From: Rhodococcus opacus
Lineage (GTDB): Bacteria; Actinomycetota; Actinomycetes; Mycobacteriales; Mycobacteriaceae
Assembly (NCBI RefSeq): GCF_012396235.1
Contig: NZ_JAAXPA010000002.1
Location: forward strand, 310,001 to 374,000
DNA length: 64,000 nt
Direction: 5' to 3'
This document shows, in pieces, positions 7,890 to 15,971 of this stretch. How positions within the stretch are numbered: the first letter of the stretch is position 1; the number at the start of each line of letters is the position of its first letter. The notes beneath the pieces were generated by a model. That model did no database searches. It was not told where the DNA came from and saw only the letters and a program-made list of their open reading frames with translations. Both the position numbers and the translations under genes were made by a program.

Positions 7890-8659
7890 CTAGCTCGGCC
7901 ACCCACCCAGGGTGATCACCCGGAACTCCTGATCCACCAGCCGGGCAGGCAGCTCGAGGTTGGTGAGCCAATCGATCGCACCGCCGCCCATCCCCACCGC
8001 GGCCGTGCTCGACGCGTGCGCCGTGGTGCACGACTCGGCCACCACGGTCACGGTCCGCCACAACGAGATCGAGTCGGGATGCAACGGCTTGACGGTGCTG
8101 GCGGTCGCGACGGCCGCACCCGACGGGATCGACACCTGACAGGTGGGGTCGCCCGGCAGGTCCTGGACCTGGACCTGCCAGCCGCCGGTGGCGTGGTCCC
8201 GGCGGTGGCGATGTCTCCGCCGAGCGCCACCAGGACGCCACACCCGAGCAGCTCCGCCGTCGTCGACGCACAGTGGTCGGCGGAACTCGCCCGCGCGGTC
8301 GCCGTCAGGTCGAGTTCCACGCCGGCGGGGAGCGTGACCTCGGTGCCGTCGACGGTGATCGATCGCCACGACTGGGGTGCGGGGGCCGACGCAGTGGGGT
8401 CGAGTGCCCCCTCCGTGGTGCGCGCTGCGGCGAGGGCGTCGGTGAGGAACCGCGCGAACATCGGGGTGACCGTGTTCGGGCCCTCGTCGAGGGAGCGGAT
8501 CTCGGCGTCCGCGCGGTCCCGGTTGACGGCGGCATCGGCCGCCGCGAGGTAGCCGCGGATCAGGTTCGACGCCGAGCTCAGGGCGTCGGGGTCGGTGACG
8601 ACGATGCGTGCGTGCGCACCCCAGGTGGACCATTCGGTTGCGCTGCGTGCGCTGGTCAT
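7890..8659 (-). pseudogene. ApbE-like FAD:protein FMN transferase, frameshifted
   Basis: Two overlapping frames carry the two halves of one ApbE-like protein. From ATG 8659 (GGAGAA ~9 nt upstream) the frame encodes G-A-L-D-P-T-A, L-D-L-T-A-T-A-R-A and L-G-G-D-I-A-T-A-G. After about 8200 the homology moves to the next frame, which encodes G-W-Q-V-Q-V-Q-D-L-P, A-T-A-S-T-V and the tail ending at 7890. The switch needs one missing base (or two extra) between 8175 and 8200. ApbE proteins transfer FMN to threonines of secreted flavoproteins. The canonical H-H-x-I-D-P motif reads L-H-P-D-S here, so the gene may be decayed, or the shift may be a sequence error. No slippery heptamer is seen. Confidence 0.72.
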
Positions 8660-8684
8660 ATGGCGGTTCTCCGGTCGCGCGATC

Positions 8685-8876
8685 TCAGGAACCGCTGGAC
8701 ACGGCGTCCGGTGCGCCGAACCCTGCCGAGACGAGGGGTGCTGCCACCGCCGAATCGGGGGTCGCGGGGTCCGCTGCCGCCGCCATGCCACCACCGGCGA
8801 CCAGTCCGGCGATTCCGGCTGCCGCGAGGACGCGGCGAACGGGAAGCAGGCGGGAAATCCGTCGGTCTTCACTCAT
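8685..8876 (-). CDS. Small exported protein upstream of the ApbE-like gene
   Basis: 63 residues. The N-terminus has an n-region with several arginines, a hydrophobic core (A-A-A-G-I-A-G-L-V-A-G-G-G) and a likely cleavage site A-A-A-A-D, leaving only ~30 residues rich in Ala, Pro and Ser. It is followed 25 nt later by the ApbE-like start and preceded by a two-copy 11-bp operator, so both were probably one regulated unit. It resembles no domain I know. It could be a short target or accessory of the flavinylation gene, or the remnant of a larger exported protein. Confidence 0.5.
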   Translation of the reverse strand: MSEDRRISRLLPVRRVLAAAGIAGLVAGGGMAAAADPATPDSAVAAPLVSAGFGAPDAVSSGS

Positions 8877-8895
8877 GCCGACCAGCTTCCCCGAC

Positions 8896-8917
8896 GAACC
8901 TTAGAACAACCTGGGAA
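8896..8917 (-). promoter_or_regulatory. Two tandem 11-bp direct repeats, OmpR-type operator
   Basis: On the minus strand TTCCCAGGTTG and TTCTAAGGTTC abut exactly (8 of 11 matches). The second contains TAAGGT, a plausible -10 box ~23 nt upstream of the small exported protein. Direct repeats with 11-bp period are typical of OmpR/PhoB-family response regulators. Confidence 0.5.
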
Positions 8918-9133
8918 GAATCTGTCTCTCCTCGTCGAGTGCGCGGTGGGTGCAGTGCACGCCCCTGGCGCGTCGCATGCTGTCGTGCCCGACAGCCGTG
9001 ATTCGCCAGGTGCCGCTCTCCCGCAGGTCACGGTAGGAAACGGATCAATCCCGCAGAATCGCCTCGCATCTGCTGTGCCCCGTCGTAACGTGAACTCACT
9101 CGGTTAGGTGCACCGAGGAGGAGGAGCGCACGT
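8918..9133. other. Intergenic region before the transglycosylase-NlpC/P60 gene
   Basis: A divergent spacer. On the plus strand TAACGT near 9088 may be a -10 box, and a long GAGGAGGAGGAG ribosome-binding site lies at about 9115-9126. I looked for a c-di-AMP (ydaO-type) riboswitch, known upstream of some actinobacterial cell-wall hydrolases, and did not see its conserved blocks. Confidence 0.4.
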
Positions 9134-10483
9134 ATGTCAGTTGATGCAGCGGCGATCATCGTGGCGATCACCACCGCAGCGGGGGCCATCGTTCAGGGAG
9201 CGGACATACCGCAGCCGGTGAAAGATCAAGCAGCAGAAGCAATTCAGGTGGTCGAGCAGGCCTCACCCGACGTTCAGAAACAAGTTGACGACGCAATATC
9301 GACCCTCCCCGAACCGGCCCGCGTGCAGGCCGAGCAGATGGTGGCCCAGGCCTCGGATGTGGTGAAGCAGGCGACCGACCCCTACATTCCGCCGCCACCC
9401 GCCGTCGAGGCGGCTCCGCCGCCTGCTCCGGTTCCCCCACTGGCGCTGCCGGACACGCCACTCGACCAGCCCCCAGCGATGAGCGCCCCCGACGTCGGAA
9501 ATGCGATCGGGGGCCTCGCCGCTCTGCCGGGGGTCCCCGCCCTGATCAGCGGACTCGGGTCGCTGATCCCGTCCGTCCCCGCCGGCTTCCCCGGTGTCTC
9601 GCTCGCGCCGGTCGGCGCCATCGCCGTCTTCGCGCCGTGGATCCGCAAGGCCGGGTCGCTGTGCGAGGGCATCAAGCCGCCGACGCTGGCGGCCCTGTAC
9701 TCCGTCGAGAACGGCTTCCGCTACGGCGCGACCTCACCGGTGTCCCGGGCGGGCGCCCGCGGTCCCGGCCAGTTCATGCCCCCCGCGTGGGCCAAGTACG
9801 GCAAGGACGCGGACGGCGACGGCAAGGTCGACATCAACGGCGTCGCCGACCCGATGATGGCGTCCGGTCAGATGCTGTGCGACCTGTTCGGGCAGATCGA
9901 GGGCTGGAAGAAGGAGGGTGTGGTCAAGGGCGACACCCTCGACCTCACGATCGCCGCGTACAACGCCGGTGCGGGTGCGGTCCGGACCGCGGGTGGCATG
10001 CCCGCCGGCAAGTTCGACTACGAGCACGAAACGCAGCCGTACGTCGCGCGGATCCGATCGCTGGAGGAGTCGTTCGCGCGGATGCTGTCGCCGTTCTTCT
10101 ACGGTGCGGCCGCCGGTGACACGAGCCGCGTCGTCGAGGCGGCCATGCGGTTCATCGGTCTGCCGTACGTGTGGGGCGGCGGCAACATCAACGGACCGTC
10201 CGGCGGCGGTTTCGACTGCTCGGGGCTGACGTCGTTCGCCGTGTACGCCGCAACCGGCGTCAAACTGCCCCGCACGTCGGAAACGCAGTGGAATGTCGGT
10301 GTGGAGGTGCCGCTGTCGCAGGCCAGGCCCGGAGACCTGCTGTTCGGCAACTGGCAGTCGGGTGGGCCGGGACACGTGGCGATCTACGTCGGCAACGGCC
10401 AGATGCTGCACGCCCCGACGACGGGCGACGTGGTGCGGATCGGTCCCGTGTTCGCCGACATGAAGGCCCGCAGGGTCTTCTGA
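9134..10483 (+). CDS. Bifunctional cell-wall hydrolase: lytic transglycosylase + NlpC/P60 peptidase
   Basis: 449 residues. An Ala-rich helical N-terminus (1-80), a Pro/Ala linker (~85-120), an SLT-type lytic transglycosylase (~165-315) and a C-terminal NlpC/P60 domain (~330-449). The transglycosylase has the likely catalytic Glu in Y-S-V-E-N-G and the fold motif I-A-A-Y-N-A-G-A-G. The peptidase has its Cys in F-D-C-S-G-L-T and its His in G-H-V-A-I-Y-V-G. Together these cut glycan strands and peptide stems, as in CwlT-like enzymes. An acidic D-A-D-G-D-G-K-V-D loop in the transglycosylase looks like a calcium-binding EF-hand/dockerin loop. The N-terminus is hydrophobic but lacks the basic n-region of a normal signal peptide. 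A very strong ribosome-binding site precedes ATG 9134. Confidence 0.85.
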   Translation: MSVDAAAIIVAITTAAGAIVQGADIPQPVKDQAAEAIQVVEQASPDVQKQVDDAISTLPEPARVQAEQMVAQASDVVKQATDPYIPPPPAVEAAPPPAPVPPLALPDTPLDQPPAMSAPDVGNAIGGLAALPGVPALISGLGSLIPSVPAGFPGVSLAPVGAIAVFAPWIRKAGSLCEGIKPPTLAALYSVENGFRYGATSPVSRAGARGPGQFMPPAWAKYGKDADGDGKVDINGVADPMMASGQMLCDLFGQIEGWKKEGVVKGDTLDLTIAAYNAGAGAVRTAGGMPAGKFDYEHETQPYVARIRSLEESFARMLSPFFYGAAAGDTSRVVEAAMRFIGLPYVWGGGNINGPSGGGFDCSGLTSFAVYAATGVKLPRTSETQWNVGVEVPLSQARPGDLLFGNWQSGGPGHVAIYVGNGQMLHAPTTGDVVRIGPVFADMKARRVF

Positions 10484-10507
10484 TCCCGCTCACCGGCGTC
10501 AACGCAG

Positions 10508-10546
10508 AAAACTCCGGCCCGGGCGCGTGGCCCGGACCGGAGTTTT
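10508..10546. terminator. Bidirectional terminator between the cell-wall hydrolase and greA
   Basis: AAAACTCCGG and CCGGAGTTTT form the outer stem around a GC-rich inner stem. The T-run on either strand makes a good intrinsic terminator in both directions, serving two convergent genes. Confidence 0.85.
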
Positions 10547-10563
10547 CGGCGGTGGATCCGCGA

Positions 10564-11058
10564 TCAGCTGTGGTACGGCTCCGCGCTGACGAGCGTCACC
10601 TTCATGCTGCTGCCGTTGGGCAGCGTGTATTCGCGGGTTTCGCCGACCTTCGCCTCGAGCAGTGCGCCACCCAGCGGGGAGTTGGGGGAGTAGACCTCGA
10701 GCTTGTTGTCGCGTGCACCCTCTTCGCGGGTGGCGATCAGGAACGTCTCCGTGTCCTTCTCGTCGCCGTCGTAGTACACCTTCACCACGGAACCGGGCAG
10801 TGCGACACCGGACTGGGTGGGCGCTTCGCCGACCTTCGCGCTGTTCAGGAGTTCCTGAAGCTGGCGGATGCGTGCCTCCTGCTGACCCTGCTCTTCGCGG
10901 GCCGCGTGGTAGCCACCGTTCTCCTTCAGATCGCCCTCTTCGCGACGCTCGTTGATCTCGGCGGCGATGACCGGACGATTGGCAATGAGCTGGTCGAGTT
11001 CGCTCTTGAGCCTGTCATGTGACTCCTGGGTCAGCCAGGTCACCTGGGTCTCGGTCAT
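10564..11058 (-). CDS. greA: Transcription elongation factor GreA
   Basis: 164 residues. The N-terminal coiled-coil (1-80) carries the tip acidic pair in E-G-D-L-K-E-N, which reaches into the RNA polymerase secondary channel and stimulates cleavage of backtracked RNA. The C-terminal FKBP-like domain has [11 protein letters not shown]. The ATG at 11058 is chosen by the family N-terminus and by GAGGGAG ~8 nt upstream; an in-frame extension to 11187 runs through the structured leader and is not coding. The leader of ~155 nt has several hairpins. It is followed by a bidirectional terminator, so it is monocistronic. Order greA, DUF4307, mca matches Rv1080c-Rv1082 as I recall it. Confidence 0.95.
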   Translation of the reverse strand: MTETQVTWLTQESHDRLKSELDQLIANRPVIAAEINERREEGDLKENGGYHAAREEQGQQEARIRQLQELLNSAKVGEAPTQSGVALPGSVVKVYYDGDEKDTETFLIATREEGARDNKLEVYSPNSPLGGALLEAKVGETREYTLPNGSSMKVTLVSAEPYHS

Positions 11059-11079
11059 CTCGATCACTCCCTCGTAGTT

Positions 11080-11214
11080 GGAGCCGCCGGGCTCCCTCGA
11101 CAGACCACTGCAACAGCAGTGATCAACGGCTCGGCAAAATTCGACGGCCGAGGCCGTTCGATTTCCGCCTTGCCGCCAATGCAGCAATACACGGTTCCAA
11201 ACCGGAACCGTGTA
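11080..11214 (-). promoter_or_regulatory. Hairpin-rich greA leader
   Basis: Four perfect inverted repeats occur in 135 nt. In order of transcription they are 11188-11214 (11-bp arms TACACGGTTCC/GGAACCGTGTA, 5-nt loop), 11144-11157 (ACGGCC/GGCCGT, 2-nt DNA spacer), 11106-11121 (CACTGC/GCAGTG, 4-nt loop) and 11080-11095 (GGAGCC/GGCTCC, 4-nt loop). The first begins almost exactly at the predicted transcript start, so it could be an operator or a 5'-end RNA hairpin. Confidence 0.5.
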
Positions 11215-11221
11215 CCAGGCG

Positions 11222-11227
11222 ATTCTA
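11222..11227 (-). promoter_or_regulatory. -10 box of greA
   Basis: TAGAAT on the minus strand, an almost ideal actinobacterial -10 hexamer. It predicts initiation near 11215 and a leader of about 157 nt. Confidence 0.6.
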
Positions 11228-11285
11228 GCACGATCGGGGAGCGCAAACCCCGAATAACCCGAACGGTCGCTCGGGTGCGCTGGTG

Positions 11286-11711
11286 TCAGCCGCCGGTCAG
11301 ATAGGCGGGAACGTCCAGGCTGCAGCCGTAGATGTCGCCCATCGCGGGCGGGCGCGACGTGTAGACGGGGGCGGTGACTTTCACCGTCTGGTCTTCGCCG
11401 CCGGCGATGTAGACCTCGCGACGGCCGGTCTCGGAACCGTCCTTGGAGCGGGAGCGGACGATGCAGACCGCCGCCTGGGACGGGTCCTCGCGGGTGACGG
11501 TGAACGTGATGTCCAGCTGCGATTCACTCACCAGATCGAACGACGTGGCCTCACTGTCGATCTCGGAGACGGCAAACTTGTCGTAGGCGACGAACGCCAC
11601 GATCACACCGACGACCAGGACCGCCGCGGACAGCGCCCACACGAGCCAGCGCTTCGGGCGCGCAGGCTTTGCCGCGGCTGTGTATCGGCCCGGGGGAAGC
11701 GTTCTCGTCAT
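11286..11711 (-). CDS. DUF4307 membrane protein (Rv1081c-like)
   Basis: 141 residues: a short basic cytoplasmic N-terminus, one transmembrane helix (~22-43, [17 protein letters not shown]), and an extracytoplasmic domain of ~95 residues with two cysteines (A-V-C-I-V and Y-G-C-S-L), consistent with a disulfide. This is the DUF4307 layout. Function unknown. It is divergent from mca, as in mycobacteria, suggesting a conserved but undefined link. The ATG has only a weak purine-rich GAGTTGAGAG upstream. Confidence 0.8.
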   Translation of the reverse strand: MTRTLPPGRYTAAAKPARPKRWLVWALSAAVLVVGVIVAFVAYDKFAVSEIDSEATSFDLVSESQLDITFTVTREDPSQAAVCIVRSRSKDGSETGRREVYIAGGEDQTVKVTAPVYTSRPPAMGDIYGCSLDVPAYLTGG

Positions 11712-11902
11712 CTCTCAACTCTCGTACCGCTCCGGTTCCACGTAACTTGCAGCACTCGAGCGGGGGCACGGCTGCAAGCGGAACTCTCGGGTGGAACTAT
11801 AGAGGACGTGCGTCAGTGCGCCGTCAGCGATGGCGGAGGGCGAGAGCGCGCGACACGGACAAGCCGGCAACGGCTACTGGCGAAGTTGAGGTGAACGAAT
11901 AC

Positions 11903-12781
11903 GTGAGCGGATTCCGGCTCATGGCCGTCCATGCCCATCCCGACGACGAGTCGAGCAAGGGTGCCGCGACAACGGCCCGTTACGCCGCAGAGGGCAACGA
12001 AGTGAAGGTCGTGACGTTGACCGGTGGTGAACGTGGCGACATCCTCAACCCCGCGATGGACGTGCCCGGGGTGCGGGACCGCATCCACGAGGTACGCATC
12101 GAGGAGATGGCCGAGGCGGCGCGCATCCTCGGAGTCCAGCACCAGTGGCTGGGATTCGTCGACTCGGGTCTGCCCGAGGGTGACCCGAAGCCGCCGCTGC
12201 CGGAGGGCTGCTTCGCGCTCGTTCCGCTCGAGGAGTCGACCGAGGCGCTGGTGCGCGTGATCCGCGAGTTCCGTCCGCACGTCATGACCACGTACGACGA
12301 GAACGGCGGCTACCCGCACCCCGATCACATCCGGTGCCACGAGGTGTCGATGGCCGCGTACGAGGCCGCTGCCGACCCGGAGCGGTTCCCCGACGCCGGG
12401 GAACCGTGGAAGGTGCAGAAGGTCTACTACTCGCACGGCTTCATCCGGAAGCGTCTCCTGCAGTTCCAGGAGGAGTACGACCGCCGCGGCGAAGAGTTCC
12501 CGATGGCCGAGTGGCTCAAGAAGTGGAAGACCGAGCAGGGCGACCTGATGGCACGCGTCACCACCCAGATCACGTGCGGCGACTATTTCCCTCAGCGTGA
12601 CGACGCGTTGCGTGCCCACGCGACCCAGATCGACCCGAACGGCTCGTTCTTCGCGGTTCCGCTCGAGATCCAGCAGAAGATCTGGCCGACCGAGGAATTC
12701 GAGCTCGCCAAGACCCGCGTCACCACCTCCATCCCGGAGAACGACCTGTTCGCGGGCATCCACGAGGACGGACAGCAGTGA
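11903..12781 (+). CDS. mca: Mycothiol S-conjugate amidase
   Basis: 292 residues of the LmbE/PIG-L deacetylase-like family. Zinc ligands are His12 and Asp15 (A-H-P-D-D-E) and His142 (P-H-P-D-H). Mca hydrolyses mycothiol S-conjugates of electrophiles and drugs to a mercapturic acid, which is exported, and GlcN-Ins, which is recycled. The start was set at GTG 11903 because AGGTGA lies 8 nt upstream and the protein then begins [10 protein letters not shown], as mycobacterial Mca does; GTG 11891 is the alternative. The stop overlaps the next start (GTGA). Its presence implies a mycothiol-producing actinobacterium. Confidence 0.93.
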   Translation: MSGFRLMAVHAHPDDESSKGAATTARYAAEGNEVKVVTLTGGERGDILNPAMDVPGVRDRIHEVRIEEMAEAARILGVQHQWLGFVDSGLPEGDPKPPLPEGCFALVPLEESTEALVRVIREFRPHVMTTYDENGGYPHPDHIRCHEVSMAAYEAAADPERFPDAGEPWKVQKVYYSHGFIRKRLLQFQEEYDRRGEEFPMAEWLKKWKTEQGDLMARVTTQITCGDYFPQRDDALRAHATQIDPNGSFFAVPLEIQQKIWPTEEFELAKTRVTTSIPENDLFAGIHEDGQQ

Positions 12782-13098
12782 ATGCGTTGACGGTGAGCAT
12801 CGTGGCCGGCGCGGCGGACGTCCTGGCGCAGACGCCGAGCACCCCGTCCGGTCCCGAGTTCGGCAAGGCGTCGCCCATCGGCCTCGTCGTCATTCTCGCG
12901 CTGCTCGCGGGCGTGGTGCTGCTGGTGCGGTCGATGAACAAGAAGCTCAAGAACCTGCCCGAGACGTTCGAGCCGGAGCACCCCGAACCGGACCAGGAAG
13001 CGGACGAGGGCACCGACCGCGGCGCGATCCACGGTGGCGGGCCGAGCAGCACCGAACCGCCGAAGCCGACGGACACCCCGCCGAACCTGCAGAAGTAG
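12778..13098 (+). CDS. Small membrane protein coupled to mca (Rv1083-like)
   Basis: 106 residues: a short N-terminal segment, one or two hydrophobic stretches (~1-18 and 34-51, [17 protein letters not shown]), then R-S-M-N-K-K-L-K and a charged, proline-rich cytoplasmic tail. The GTG start overlaps the mca stop in GTGA, so translation is coupled to mca. The position and shape match Rv1083. Function unknown; it may anchor or assist a mycothiol-related step at the membrane. Confidence 0.75.
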   Translation: MNALTVSIVAGAADVLAQTPSTPSGPEFGKASPIGLVVILALLAGVVLLVRSMNKKLKNLPETFEPEHPEPDQEADEGTDRGAIHGGGPSSTEPPKPTDTPPNLQK

Positions 13099-13115
13099 TC
13101 GAACAGGAGCCGGAC

Positions 13116-15131
13116 ATGGACCCACGCGCACAGAACACACTCGGTGGGTCCACCAGCCCCTATCTGCGACAGCACGCCGGCAACCCCGTGCACTGGCAGC
13201 AGTGGGGTCCGGAGGCGACCGAGTGGGCGCGCGAGCGGGACGTCCCGATCCTGTTGTCGATCGGATACTCGGCGTGCCACTGGTGCCACGTGATGGCCCA
13301 CGAGTCCTTCGAGGACGAGGCGGTGGCGTCGCTGATGAACGAGCACTTCGTGTGCGTCAAGGTCGACCGCGAGGAGCGTCCGGACCTCGATGCCGTGTAC
13401 ATGAACGCCACGGTCGCGATGACCGGTCAGGGTGGCTGGCCGATGACGTGCTTCCTCACTCCCGACGGCGCCCCGTTCTACTGCGGCACCTACTACCCGT
13501 CCGAGCCGCGCGGCGGGATGCCGTCGTTCACGCAACTGCTGAGCGCCATCGCCGACACGTGGCGGGACCGCCGCGGTGACGTCGACGACGCGGCCGCCTC
13601 GGTGGTCGCCGAGTTGCGGCGGGGAGCCGGCGGCATTCCCGAGGGCGAGGTCCGGGTGGACGCGGCCCTGCTGGACGCGGCTGCCGCAGCCGTGCTGCGG
13701 GACGAGGACGCCGACCGCGGCGGGTTCGGAGGAGCCCCCAAGTTCCCGCCGTCCGCGCTGATGGAAGGCCTGCTGCGCACGTACGAGCGGTCCGGTGACG
13801 ACGACGTGCTCGGTGTTGTGGGGCGGACGGCGTCGGCGATGGCGCGCGGCGGCATCTACGACCAGCTCGGCGGCGGTTTCGCCCGGTATTCGGTCGACGC
13901 CGCGTGGGTGGTGCCGCACTTCGAGAAGATGCTCTACGACAACGCCCAGCTGCTGCGCGTGTACGCGCACCTGGGCCGGCGCACGGGCGCGGACCTGGCC
14001 GTCCGGGTCACCGAGGAGACGGTCGAGTTCCTGCTGCGCGATCTGCGCACCGACAACGGGTCGTTCGCGTCCGCCCTCGACGCCGACACCGAGGGCGTCG
14101 AGGGACTGACGTACGTGTGGACCCCCGGGCAGCTCGTCGAGGTTCTCGGCCCCGAGGACGGGGAGTGGGCGGCCCGGGTGTTCGCGGTGACCGCGGACGG
14201 GACGTTCGAGGCCGGCACGTCCGTCCTGCAACTTCCGCGCGATCCGGACGACTGGGACCGCTGGCGCCGGATCCGGGGCACGCTGCTCGCCCAGCGTGCG
14301 ACGCGGTCGCAGCCGGGACGCGACGACAAGGTGGTCACCGCCTGGAACGGTCTCACGATCACCGCGCTCGCCGAGGCCGGTGCCGGACTCGGCAGGCCGG
14401 AGTGGGTGGCCGCGGCCGCCGATTGCGCGCGTGCGGTGCTGGGCTTGCACTTCGTCGACGGGCGTCTGCGGAGGGCGTCGCTGGGAACGTCCGTGGGCGA
14501 ATCGGCCGGGGTGCTCGAGGACTACGCCTGCCTGGCGACGGGCCTTCTCGCGTTGTATCAGGCGACCGGCGACAACGAGTGGCTGACACACGCGCGGGCG
14601 CTGCTGGACCGCGCCCTGATCCATTTCGCCGACGACGAGCGGCCGGGCAGCTGGTTCGACACCGCCGACGACGCCGAGACCCTGGTGACCCGTCCCCGCG
14701 ACCCGGTTGACGGTGCGACGCCGTCCGGAGCGTCGTGCCTGGTCGAGGCACTGGTCACGGCGGCCGCGGTGGCCGACGCGGACGCGTCGGGACGGTACGC
14801 GAGCGCGGCCGCCGAATCGCTCGACCGGGTGGCACTGCTTCTGGAGCGCGCGCCGCGATCGGCCGGGCACTGGCTCGCGGTGGCCGAGGCGTCGGTGCGC
14901 GGCCCGATCCAGGTGGCCGTGGCGACCGACGGGGATTCCGTCCTGCTTCGGGAGGCGCGCAGACTCGCTCCCGGGGGTGCCGTCGTGGTCGGCGGCGCAC
15001 CGGACTCGTCACCGCTGCTCGCCGACCGGCCGCTGGTCGGCGGCGCGTCCGCGGCGTACGTGTGCCGCGGGTTCGTGTGCGACCGCCCGGTGTCGACGAT
15101 CGAGGACCTGGGTGCCGCGTTGAGCCGGTAG
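13116..15131 (+). CDS. Thioredoxin-domain DUF255 protein (spermatogenesis-associated 20-like)
   Basis: 671 residues. The N-terminal thioredoxin-like DUF255 domain (~1-165) has the C-H-W-C-H motif (S-A-C-H-W-C-H-V-M) and the family signatures N-P-V-H-W-Q-Q-W and G-G-W-P-M-T. The rest is an alpha/alpha-barrel like N-acylglucosamine-2-epimerases, with G-G-I-Y-D-Q-L-G-G-G-F-A-R-Y and P-H-F-E-K-M-L-Y-D-N. This is the full bacterial YyaL/SPATA20 architecture. The C-x-x-C may do thiol exchange, but no reaction is established. ATG 13116 has AGGAG 7 nt upstream. It follows mca and the small membrane protein, so it belongs to a mycothiol-linked operon in the Rv1082-Rv1084 order as I recall it. Confidence 0.87.
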   Translation: MDPRAQNTLGGSTSPYLRQHAGNPVHWQQWGPEATEWARERDVPILLSIGYSACHWCHVMAHESFEDEAVASLMNEHFVCVKVDREERPDLDAVYMNATVAMTGQGGWPMTCFLTPDGAPFYCGTYYPSEPRGGMPSFTQLLSAIADTWRDRRGDVDDAAASVVAELRRGAGGIPEGEVRVDAALLDAAAAAVLRDEDADRGGFGGAPKFPPSALMEGLLRTYERSGDDDVLGVVGRTASAMARGGIYDQLGGGFARYSVDAAWVVPHFEKMLYDNAQLLRVYAHLGRRTGADLAVRVTEETVEFLLRDLRTDNGSFASALDADTEGVEGLTYVWTPGQLVEVLGPEDGEWAARVFAVTADGTFEAGTSVLQLPRDPDDWDRWRRIRGTLLAQRATRSQPGRDDKVVTAWNGLTITALAEAGAGLGRPEWVAAAADCARAVLGLHFVDGRLRRASLGTSVGESAGVLEDYACLATGLLALYQATGDNEWLTHARALLDRALIHFADDERPGSWFDTADDAETLVTRPRDPVDGATPSGASCLVEALVTAAAVADADASGRYASAAAESLDRVALLLERAPRSAGHWLAVAEASVRGPIQVAVATDGDSVLLREARRLAPGGAVVVGGAPDSSPLLADRPLVGGASAAYVCRGFVCDRPVSTIEDLGAALSR

Positions 15132-15137
15132 TCCGGC

Positions 15138-15806
15138 CTACCGGAACACCACCAGCCACACGGCGATGTAGTGGCACAGGGCCGCGATGACGGTGGCGGC
15201 GTGGAAGAACTCGTGATGCCCGAACGTGGTCGGCCACGGGTTGGGCCACTTGGTGGCGTAGAGGATCGCGCCGACCGAGTAGAGGATGCCGCCGATCAGC
15301 AGCAGCACCATCGGTAGGACGCCGACCTCGTGTGTCAGTTCGGGTGCGACGGGAACGATGGCCCAGCCGAGCAGCAGATAGAGCGGTACCCCGACCCAGC
15401 GCGGTGCCGTCGGCCACAGCATTTTCAGTGCGACCCCGGCGAGCGCCCCCGCCCACACGACGATCAGCAGGGTCCGGCCCGTGTCGGGCGGAAGCCCCAG
15501 CACCGCGAACGGGGTGTAGCTGCCGGCGATGAACAGGAAGATCATCGAATGGTCCGCGCGCTTCATCCACGTGCGGGCCTTGACGGTGTTCCAGTGGATC
15601 CGGTGGTAGGTGGCGCTGACCCCGAACACGCCGCACACCGTGAGGCTGTAGACGGCGGTGGCGAGCGCCGCTTCCCCGGACACCTGGGTGCCCGACAGTG
15701 TGACGAGGACGATGCCGGCGATCACGGAGACGCCGAACGCCCACAGGTGGATCCACCCTCGCAGTCGGGGCTTGACGGGCAGTTCGTCGAGGCCGAAAGC
15801 GGTCAC
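15138..15806 (-). CDS. Hemolysin III/PAQR family membrane protein (Rv1085c-like)
   Basis: 222 residues with seven predicted transmembrane helices. The PAQR metal-site residues are present: S-A-T-Y-H-R-I-H-W after helix 2, D-H-S-M-I-F-L-F-I-A-G-S-Y-T-P-F, and H-H-E-F-F-H-A-A before helix 7. PAQR/HlyIII proteins are likely zinc-dependent membrane hydrolases tied to lipid composition and fluidity; true hemolytic activity is doubtful. The GTG start has AGAGGTG upstream. A 24-bp perfect palindrome (15835-15858) lies about 30 nt upstream of it, suggesting control by a TetR-type repressor. The stop is 7 nt from the convergent DUF255 gene. Confidence 0.88.
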   Translation of the reverse strand: MTAFGLDELPVKPRLRGWIHLWAFGVSVIAGIVLVTLSGTQVSGEAALATAVYSLTVCGVFGVSATYHRIHWNTVKARTWMKRADHSMIFLFIAGSYTPFAVLGLPPDTGRTLLIVVWAGALAGVALKMLWPTAPRWVGVPLYLLLGWAIVPVAPELTHEVGVLPMVLLLIGGILYSVGAILYATKWPNPWPTTFGHHEFFHAATVIAALCHYIAVWLVVFR

Positions 15807-15834
15807 TGAACACCTCTTCTCGCTGTGTGTGGCA

Positions 15835-15858
15835 CTAACCTACGCAACCGTAGGTTAG
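15835..15858. promoter_or_regulatory. Perfect palindromic operator upstream of the PAQR gene
   Basis: 10-bp arms CTAACCTACG and CGTAGGTTAG around CAAC. The arms are AT-richer than their surroundings and contain TAACCT/TAGGTT, which can serve as -10 boxes. Size and symmetry suit a TetR-family repressor; it also lies upstream of the divergent Z-prenyl synthase gene. Confidence 0.6.
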
Positions 15859-15939
15859 CTCGTGGTGAGAGCGTACCCGTCGGTAGCGGCAAGTCGTGCG
15901 CTGTGTGACGGCCGTCGCGGATCACCTTCGGATGCGGCG

Positions 15940-15945
15940 TACTCT
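15940..15945 (+). promoter_or_regulatory. -10 box before the Z-prenyl synthase leader ORF
   Basis: TACTCT followed by 8 nt and the ATG of a five-codon ORF at 15954, a leaderless arrangement for the mini-ORF rather than for the main gene. Confidence 0.45.
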
Positions 15946-15953
15946 TGCGTGTC

Positions 15954-15971
15954 ATGGTGATCTCCAGGTGA
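15954..15971 (+). CDS. Five-codon leader ORF overlapping the Z-prenyl synthase start
   Basis: ATG GTG ATC TCC AGG TGA encodes M-V-I-S-R. Its TGA overlaps the GTG start of the prenyl synthase (GTGA), the arrangement used for termination-reinitiation. It is preceded by a leaderless-type -10 box. The peptide itself is unremarkable; any role would be translational coupling. Chance occurrence is possible. Confidence 0.35.
   Translation: MVISR

Noticed and set aside
8918-9133. c-di-AMP (ydaO) riboswitch before the cell-wall hydrolase
   Set aside because: The conserved blocks of that riboswitch are not present; only a promoter-like hexamer and a long purine-rich ribosome-binding site are seen.
11669-11902. 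N-terminal extension of mca
   Set aside because: It overlaps the divergent DUF4307 gene and intergenic region; the family N-terminus begins at GTG 11903 with AGGTGA upstream.
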